64,000 bases of DNA from Sciurus carolinensis (taxonomy: Eukaryota > Chordata > Mammalia > Rodentia > Sciuridae): NCBI RefSeq assembly GCF_902686445.1, contig NC_062217.1:174161598-174225597 (forward strand), given 5' to 3'. Under the pieces are notes generated by a model that was not told the origin of the DNA, did not search any database, and worked only from the letters and a program-made list of their open reading frames with translations. The stretch's first letter is position 1. The number at the start of each line of letters is the position of its first letter. A program made the translations under genes and the position numbers. This document shows, piece after piece, positions 56,833 to 64,000 of this stretch.

Positions 56833-59800
56833 CAGCACCCGGGCACAAGGACGTGCCATGGAAAGCTCTGCAGGACAGAAGTGATTGAAGAGAGTTCAGC
56901 AAGAGGCCTGGGCAGTGACAGACCAGCAGATGGGCCACACTCATGGGCAGCACCCAGGGAGCCTGTGTCTCCCTTGACCCGAGGAGTAAGTTGAGGATGT
57001 GGGTCCCTGAGCCTGGCCAGAGCCACAGAAAGAGAGAGGTTCCTTGGTGGCAGGTGTGGTGCCCAGCACAGCCTGCACCTGGGCTGCCGCAGGTGCAGCT
57101 GAGCCTGCCCTTCCTCCTGCCAGTGCCTGCTATGGGTCAGTGCAGCCAGGAGTCAGAGAGAGGACGGAGGGGAGCCCCAACCAGGGAGGGACACCACTCT
57201 GGGCCCAGGCCTGCAGGTAAAGTGGCACTGGGCTCTTGCCTGGCTGACTCCTTCCCCACGTTCCTCTGTTTCAAAGTCACTTCCTCACATGGCCGTGTGA
57301 TCTGCAGACGCTCTCCCTCCTCCCTGCTCCCTCCTCCACTCATGACACAGGTCAGGTTCCTGGAAGGCTCAGCCTGGTGCTAGGCTCGGGTGTGACGTGT
57401 GACCCGGGGACTCAGCACACGGTCAGCATGTGTCACTTAGCCTGCAGCTCTGAAGGGGTGCTGTGCCTATCTGCCCTCTCTCTCCTGTCTCTGTGTCCCT
57501 CTGTGCTGGAGCCTCAGGCTGGAGGAGGGAGAGCTGGTCCCCACTGAACTCAGCAAGTTGAGAAACACCTTCACATTGTTGAGCCACGGAGATCCCAGAT
57601 TTACCTGTTGAGTTGGCTATGCTCTCCTGTCTAGTGCAGGTGGGCAGTTTGATGTAGCCCAGGAAACAGCGAAAGGATAGTGGTGCTGGGGTTTGGGGAC
57701 CAGGGTGGAAGCACAAGCTGGGGCTGTCATGGTAGGTGGGGCTCACTGTCCTCAGAAGTCACACTCAGGACATTGGCCTTGATTCTGGGTGAGGTGCAAA
57801 TTCTTGGAAGATTTCAGCTCAGCAGAGTGTCATCTAATGCATACTTAGAACTGACTGCAGGTGTCGGGACCACCTGAGCCAGGTGCAGGAGCGCCATGCT
57901 GGGGTTAGGGTGGGCGGAGGGGGAGCAGGTGGGTCCAGGGTGGGTTTTGGGGTGGAGATGATCGTACTCGGTAATAGGTTTAAGATTGAGTGTAAAGACA
58001 CAGAGGCCTCGAGGACCACTCCTCCTCATGGCTGATCAGCTGGAGAGCTGCAGGTCTGCAGCAAGAGGCCTGAGGCTCTGGGGCTCTGCTCGGCACAGGA
58101 GGTCGAGGGGCACTGGCTCCCGAGGGGAGAGCGTGTCTAGCCGGCAGCTGCAGAACGGCCTGCTGCCTGCTCCGTGAGCATGGCAACGCGGTGGCCTTGA
58201 CCCAGCACAGGTCTGGGGGATGCACTGGGTCGCAGAGGCCAGAAATGGCAACACATGGCTGCTCACATTTGGGTCTCAGAGGCACACTGCCACAGGCTGC
58301 TGGGCGTCCTCGGCAGCAGAGAGGAGCCTCCCTGCTAGTTGCCAGGAGGCCTTGGCTCCTTCCTCCGCAGCCATTGTTCTTCCATTAGAGCACTCCACCT
58401 GTTTCGCGTGATTGTTCGATTGTTCGATGCACACATAATTAGTTCTATGTCAAGTTCGGTTTCCACGCAGTGCCTCTAGAAGCAGAACTCCAATTTCCAA
58501 GGCTTGGAGGTGCAGGATGGAACGTGTTGCTGGTGGCCCCTGGGGCCGAGGCTGGCATTCTGCTTCAGACCCTCCCCGATGTGGTAGCTCACCTGCCAGG
58601 AGCCGGGCAGGGCTGACGGTTACCCTCTCGCACAGCATTCTGAGCAGTGGACGGGGCATGCCTTTTCATGCAAAGCCAGCTTCTGGTGGTGGAAAGAGCG
58701 TGGTAAAGGTTGGGCACGTTTGGGCCACAGGCCAGGAGCTGTGTCACTCGAGGGTGGGTCAGCCCGCAGCCTGGATGTGGCACAGACCTGACAGGGTGAG
58801 CTGTGGGCTCAGGGCAGTGCCTTGGGTGGTGGGACTAGGTACTCTTCCCCGCCCCATGTGAGCTTCGGTGATGGCGTCCTCTAATCCAAAGGAAGGGTGG
58901 CTCTTTTCCTGGTCTTGGGTGGTTTTCTCGCATGCACACCTGATCAGCGCTCTGCTGGATGTTCAAGGGAAGCCACTGTAGATCTCGGGAGTTCTCATAG
59001 GGAGCAGTTCACTCCTCTTTGGCTCTGACCTATGAACTCGAGGTTCTTTGGCTTTTGGTGACTCCTGCTCTATCTCCTTAATTCAAGGAGACTCCTGGTC
59101 TCTGCCTGAAGGATAGCTCAGCAAAGCACTTACTTTTCAAGGCAGATACAAGAAAACCACCTGCAGGGTCTTCTCTGAACAGCTTTTGGCGTAGAACCTC
59201 AGGGGACAGACCCTATTCCAGTGGCCTGCTCCATGTCGGAGCTGCTGAGTATCCTGAAGCCCCGTCTCGCCTGGGCTTTCCTGGCAATGTATTTCCACTG
59301 CTGTGATGTGCACCTTGAGACCAGCCTCGCTCTGCATCTCCAGGCTGGCTCCCCTGCTTCGCCATCTCTGTCTTCTCTGAAACGTGGCTGCCTTTTCTTG
59401 TCCAAGTGAGCTGCTCGTATCTACATGTGGCTCTGCGGCAGCTACAGGCACAGCTGTGGCCTCCCGCTTCTGAGATGTTAGGATCTGTTCCCGCAGCTCC
59501 GGGTTTCTTTGGCCATCTTGACGTCCTGTGCTGATCTGTTGTCTGGCACTGAGCTTATGGTCAAGTGAAACCTCCAAATCCTCCTACGTGTGTGACTGTA
59601 AAGTCTTAGTAAACATGATATTTTATTGCTTCAATATTGGCTTTTGAAAGACAAGTTTGGGTGAATGTGGGAGAAAATGTTATCAGAAAAAAGCAAAAGG
59701 ACAAATGCAGGAGCTGCGTCTCCAGGGAGGGTCTTGAACGCTCAGACCCTGCTTCCTGCAGACGAGACCGCGTCTGGGAGAACTCGCCAGAGGAGGCGTG

Positions 59801-59999
59801 TTGGGAGTATGCTGGGCACTTGGTTCCTGGAGACTTCCATATTTCACAGAAGTCCTGAATTTGGCAGATTTCAGGATTTCCAGTGTGACTGTTTTTGACA
59901 TTGGTTCGGATTCATTAGACCACACTTTGGAGTGCATTTATTTAACCGATAACACTCATGGTGTTGAAGTTCACGGAGTAACAAATGGTGTGAGCTATT
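56833..59999. other. Unique DNA, no gene seen
   Basis: GC-rich to about 58400, then mixed; 59600-59990 is AT-richer. ORFs up to 146 codons (plus 56943-57383, minus 59137-59577) overlap others and lack domains. Confidence 0.5.
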
Positions 60000-60320
60000 G
60001 ACTGGGGCTGACGTGAAGATGCGCTACGGGTAGCTGATTAGGATAACAGCTGTCGTGTGGGGCTGTGCCCTAACCAGAGAACGCTGTTATTATGCAGTGG
60101 GATGAAATGGTTACTGCAAAACACCACAATTCAGCAAATAAAGGTTACTCGTGAGCATGAAATTATTTCGAGTTAATTTTGCACTCTGCTCTTGAAGCTG
60201 ATTAGTATAAAATGTAATGAAATGTAATTTTTGCTAACAGCTTAAGCCAGGAGTGTAGCACAGAAACCTGCAATTAGCACTGATTGATCCGAACCTTTCA
60301 TGTGTCAAGAAAATCTGAGT
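60000..60320. other. AT-rich block, candidate noncoding element
   Basis: 'gtagctgattaggataacag' is followed by an E-box (cagctg, 60048-60053). 'gaaattatttcgagttaatt', 'gctgattagtataaaatgta' and 'cctgcaattagcactgattg' follow. No repeat or ORF of note. The density of TAAT and ATTA words is high and the segment looks like a developmental-type noncoding element, by appearance only. Confidence 0.4.
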
Positions 60321-60697
60321 GCTCTGTGATGGTGAATGAGACAGGCCCCTGGGACCCGCGCCTGGCCTCTGGGGAGAGGCAGGTCCCCGGCTGCTCTATT
60401 TTTGTGACTGCCTTTTAGGGCCATGGGGGCATGGACAGTCTCTGCCAGTTTTCCAGTCTCCTGGAGCAAGGCCAGGCCTCATGCCCACTCAGCTCCTGTC
60501 TACCTCCCGTGCATCTTGAACTAGTGGTGGCACATGCCCACTGATGAGCTGGCCTCCTCATCCTGTGGCTGTCAGGAAGGTGTGTCCCTCCCCAGGGTCT
60601 CAGCAGGGGCAGTGTCCACATAAGCAGATGCAGCATGTGGTTGACAAGGGAACTTCTGACCCAGCCAGCCACCGAGACCTGGGTGGCTCAGGAGAGG
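60321..60697. other. Unique DNA, no gene seen
   Basis: GC-rich; one 85-codon minus ORF without a domain. Confidence 0.5.
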
Positions 60698-60699
60698 TG

Positions 60700-60738
<39 letters not shown>
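60698..60738. repeat. (TG)n(AG)n compound microsatellite
   Basis: About 10 TG units directly followed by about 11 AG units. It lies immediately 5' of the old repeat that starts near 60740, a position where such tracts are often found in this repeat family as I remember it. Confidence 0.9.
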
Positions 60739-61100
60739 CACAAGGAACTGGCTGACGTGATCATGGAGCCGGGCAAGTCCTGAGTTGTGTAGCTGGCTGG
60801 CAGGTTGGCGCCCTAGGAGAGCTGATGGTGCAGTTGTCAGTCTGGTGTGCACTGGTGGGCAGCACTGTGTGCTAAGCCCAGTGGGCAGTAAGAGGATGCC
60901 CCCTCACTCAGTCTTTTGCCCTATTTAGGTCTTCAACTGATTGAACAAGGCCCACCCACATTGTGGAGGGTCATTTTCTTGACTCAGTTGACTGATTCAG
61001 ATGTCAATATCACCAGAGGCACCCTCACAGGAATGCCCAGGCCACTGTTTGCCCAAATGCCTGGGCAGCCTTGCCCAGTCAAGTTGACACCCCAAGACAG
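60739..61100. repeat. Old interspersed repeat, same family as 3530-3775
   Basis: It starts 'caaggaactggctgacgtga', 'tcatggagccgggcaagtcc'. The later part, 'cttcaactgattgaacaagg' with 'cccacccacattgtggaggg', corresponds to 3604-3640. Its end, 'cccagtcaagttgacacccc', corresponds to the end of the first copy. This copy is longer and keeps more of the left part. Noncoding. Confidence 0.75.
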
Positions 61101-61189
61101 ACCACCCCAATGTGCGGCATTTTCCAACAGGTTAGCTGTCAATCTTTTTGACTTCCGGACCACTTTCTTTGACTGGGAAATGGTGTAAT

Positions 61190-61480
61190 TTGAGGAGAGA
61201 CTTTACTTCTTATCTGATTGCCTGTGATGCCAAGAGTGGAGAAGTTTGGGGCAATAAATAGCTTTGGGGTGTAACTGTGAGAATTTCAAGATTTATGCAC
61301 TCTGAATATCTCCTCTCCCCCAGAGACATCCGTCTGACGGGTGTGTTTCTCCCGCAGTGCCCCAGCTAATTGCATTTTTAATGCTGCGTTCTATACTTGT
61401 CAGAGTTAAATAAAGCCAATAAGCTCGGGTTAGCTTCTAATGACATTTATGCCACTTCCAGAGATGAAGGTAGTTCATTA
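61190..61480. other. AT-rich block, candidate noncoding element
   Basis: 'caataaatagctttggggtg', 'gctaattgcatttttaatgc' (with gcatt/aatgc arms at 61372-61384), 'taaataaagccaataagctc' and 'gcttctaatgacatttatgc' lie in non-repeat sequence. An isolated 95-codon ORF starts inside it but shows no domain. Confidence 0.4.
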
Positions 61481-62069
61481 GCTCTGCACTGTTGTTCGAC
61501 GACTGGCCAGCGGGAGGCGGCCTGTCTCAGGCCTGGCTCTGCGTCCTGGCACCGCCGCCTCCCACTTGGCTCCAGCGCTTCTCTGCACACGCTGGGCTAC
61601 TCAGGGCTTCTGCCTGGCCCGCACCCTCATACCTCCCTGGCTTCACAGAGCTCCTCCTTCTGGAACATTCTCCCCTCTGCTTGAACACCCATTCTAGGCA
61701 CTGTCTCTGGCTTGGCCTACAAGAGCTGGGGGTCCTGGAGGTGCTCGGGCTGTGCCACTCAGGCGAACAGCAGCCGTGGACCGAGTCTGAGGGCGGCAAC
61801 AGGCGGGGCGCCTAGCCCCTGGGTGGGTCGCCATGACCCTATCAATGCTCCTGGAAGGAAGGCCACTTTTGGAGGTGCCACCTCACTACAGCAAGGTCAT
61901 TCCTGCCTGGAAGGACCAGCAGAAACCCTTCAGAGGCATCCTGGAACAGGTGAGGGACTGTGGAGCCACTGACCTGTGTCTGGGGTGTGCCAGCTGTGGC
62001 TCTGACCTGTTCACTGCACCTTGGGGTCTTCGCTGCCTGTGTTTCCCCCAAATTCATGTTCTCCAAGCC
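61481..62069. other. Unique GC-rich DNA, no gene seen
   Basis: Overlapping short ORFs on both strands (107 codons or fewer), no domains. Confidence 0.5.
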
Positions 62070-62425
62070 TCCGGGTGCACCTTACTTGGAAATAGATGTG
62101 TGCAGCTGAGACGAGATCTACTGGGTTAGGGTGAGCCCTCATCCAATGGCCAGTGTCCTCATAAGAAGGTCATGTGAGGACACAGAGACCCACAGGAAAA
62201 GGCCATGTGCTGTTGGAGAGAGAGTGGACCGACCTGGCCGCAGGCCAGTAGCCAGTGGGCGCTGGGAGAAAGCCAGCTGCCCGTTTCTTCCCCAAGACGG
62301 CTGGGAGCCGCTGGATGGCATGCTGGTCTTGGCTTCTGGCCTCCAGGACCACAAGAGAGTGAGTGTCTGTAGTTTAAGCTCCGACTTTGTGCTAATTTGT
62401 TCCAGCAGCCCAGGAATCTAGCACA
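62070..62425 (+). repeat. MLT1-like LTR, plus strand
   Basis: 'caccttacttggaaatagat', 'gggttagggtgagccctcat', 'ccaatggccagtgtcctcat', 'aagaaggtcatgtgaggaca', 'cagagacccacaggaaaagg', 'cttggcttctggcctccagg' and 'agtttaagctccgactttgt' follow the MLT1 order, ending 'cccaggaatctagcaca'. Noncoding and moderately well kept. Confidence 0.85.
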
Positions 62426-64000
62426 CTCTGGGTCTGCCGACTCTCCGGTCCCGCCCCCAGCTTGCTCGCTCGCTCCTCGGGAGACCCTGTGATGGGCGTG
62501 TGGGGCCCCTCCTCAGGGTCTGCAGCTGGGAGATCTGATGGCAACCCGCAGCGACACGTTCTCTAACCAGCAAGTGTTTGTGTTCGCGTGCCTTTTAAAT
62601 TTTTAATTAACTGGTTGGCACGTAGCGTGCTTTCTAATGCTTTCAATTACCACATATAATTATTTAGATATAAATTTTAGAAATGTCAAGTGACGAGTTT
62701 CTTGGCAGAAGTTGCTTGAAAACTATAAATGCCACACTTCATCCTCTGTGCCCCCAGTGCTGAGCTGCTCTGAGCAGAGTGGACGTGCCCTGCGTGGCCC
62801 GCAGGAGGCAGGACAGCGTCTCTGGAGTTTGCTGTCAAGCCATAATTTCAACACATTACATCAGACTCCCTCAGGAAGCATCATGGGTGGGCTGCAGAAT
62901 CCTCGTGGATCTTAAAGCAGTTCAAAACACGCTCTGGGGGCGTGTTTGGGGGATTGTAAGAGAGATACCCTTCCTGCCTGAGATTTGGTCATCTGGTCAC
63001 TTGTTAGCCGCTTGGGGCGTTTTCCTAGGCTGGGCAGGCTGAGGGGCAGAGGCTGGGGGGTCCAGCCTGTCTCCTGCCCTTGCCCTCAGCCGGGAGGACT
63101 CTGTGTGGCTGGCGGCTGGCGGTGTGACGCCCTTGGGTCACCAGTGGGTGATCAGGACAGAGACTCTGAACTCAGCACGGCTCCTCCCCATCTGGGATGA
63201 GCTCTCCAGAAGCACAGCGCTTCCTCTCGGGCGTTTGCGAGCTCTGCTCTTCAGTGGCCACAGACCGGGTCCCAAACACTGCGTGTCCCCTCCTGGTGGA
63301 CCTGGTCCTGTGCCCGGTCCTGTGCTGCCTGGTTGTGAGAGCCGAGGTGTCGCTAGGCCGGGACGTGGGCAGGGGCCGTGTGGACGGGCTCCGAGGATGG
63401 CGCTCTGCTGCTCGGCCCCTCCTGCTGCGCGTGGGGCTCACTAGTGTTCCCCTCTCAAGGCCTGACCAGTGGGGACTGAGGGCTTCCTGAAGATGACCTA
63501 CCTGTGCCTTTGTCCCTGGAAGGCCGCCTGTGGGAAGGGCCAGCAGCCCACCCAGCCCTATCTGGGGACTGGTCTTCAGGCAGCCAGTGAGGTCAGGCCG
63601 AAGCTCAGTGACCCGTCCCTCGGCTCTGGTCTTCCCTGGGCAGAGGATTCGGGAGTGAATGCCATTCTCTAAGACCCAAACTGCAAGCCCAAAGGCAAGG
63701 TCTCCTGCACCAACAGTTTTAAAGATTGAGCCTTGAAATGTAGCTTTCTAAGCCACACGGCACACGTGAAGGTCTTTTTAGGCTGTGCGGAACAAGCTGT
63801 GACTGTTGGGTGACTCAGAATTGAACGGCTCTCTCTCCAGACGTGCTGGGGGGGGGCCACGGCGTCAAGCCGTCTGGATACACAAAGCTATTCGCCTCCA
63901 TCTCAGGAGGCCCAGCCGGAGGGCTCACTCCGGGGGAACCCGGAATGGCAAGGAGGAGGCAGGAGGGGAGTGGCTTCTCTACCAAGCAGTTTCCCTGCTA
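62426..64000. other. Unique DNA to the window end, no gene seen
   Basis: 62580-62720 is AT-rich ('ttttaattaactggttggca', 'ttatttagatataaatttta') and 62900-64000 GC-rich. Overlapping ORFs of up to 113 codons (plus 63103-63444) lie at 63100-63490 in a small CpG-rich patch. A ten-base G run lies near 63848. No gene or repeat recognised. Confidence 0.45.

Overview
This is vertebrate nuclear DNA, almost certainly from a rodent of the squirrel family (Sciuridae: ground squirrel, marmot or a relative). The strongest clues are (i) ID-type tRNA-derived SINEs and one composite in which an ID part is joined to a B1 (7SL-derived) part, near 18.4 kb, and (ii) three fragments of a rodent LINE-1 whose ORF2 C-terminal text (for example 'WNQPRCPSTDEWI') and 3' region look like the family I remember from sciurids. 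Family names come from remembered consensus sequences; no database was searched.

I find no protein-coding gene, exon set, tRNA, rRNA, CRISPR array, operon or prokaryotic-type system. The many short ORFs on both strands overlap one another, lack recognisable domains and fit chance ORFs in GC-rich DNA. The few that resemble known proteins are decayed LINE-1 ORF2 pieces. The window reads as intergenic or intronic sequence.

Layout: 0-4.5 kb, GC-rich DNA with an ID SINE, a six-unit 28-30 bp minisatellite, an old L1 end and an old repeat that recurs at 61 kb. 4.5-5.1 kb, a solo retroviral LTR on the minus strand with perfect terminal inverted repeats. 6.4-7 kb, a MIR and an MLT1-like LTR carrying a 55 bp internal duplication. 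8.7-9 kb, a degenerate GT-rich tandem tract. 10.3-11 kb, two antisense MaLR-type LTR remnants. 13.2-16.9 kb, a sciurid L1 end and a 2.5 kb antisense old L1. 17.4-20.6 kb, two same-strand MaLR-type LTRs about 2.3 kb apart, with L1-like and SINE sequence between them. 20.6-37 kb, mostly unique GC-rich DNA with a CpG-rich stretch at 29.4-30.3 kb. 37-41.5 kb, an (ACCA)n tract, AT-rich unique DNA and an MLT1 remnant. 41.8-44 kb, two diverged direct copies of an element I do not recognise, with a 30 bp minisatellite between them. 45.8-49.4 kb, two L1 3' fragments. 49.9-64 kb, unique DNA with several AT-rich, homeodomain-motif-rich blocks that could be conserved noncoding elements, plus L1, MaLR and MLT1 pieces.

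The items most worth checking are the unrecognised repeat pair with its minisatellite, the intact-looking LTR at 4.5 kb, and the AT-rich blocks at 49.98-50.30, 51.59-51.92, 60.0-60.3 and 61.2-61.5 kb. I did not find a new multi-gene biological system and do not claim one.
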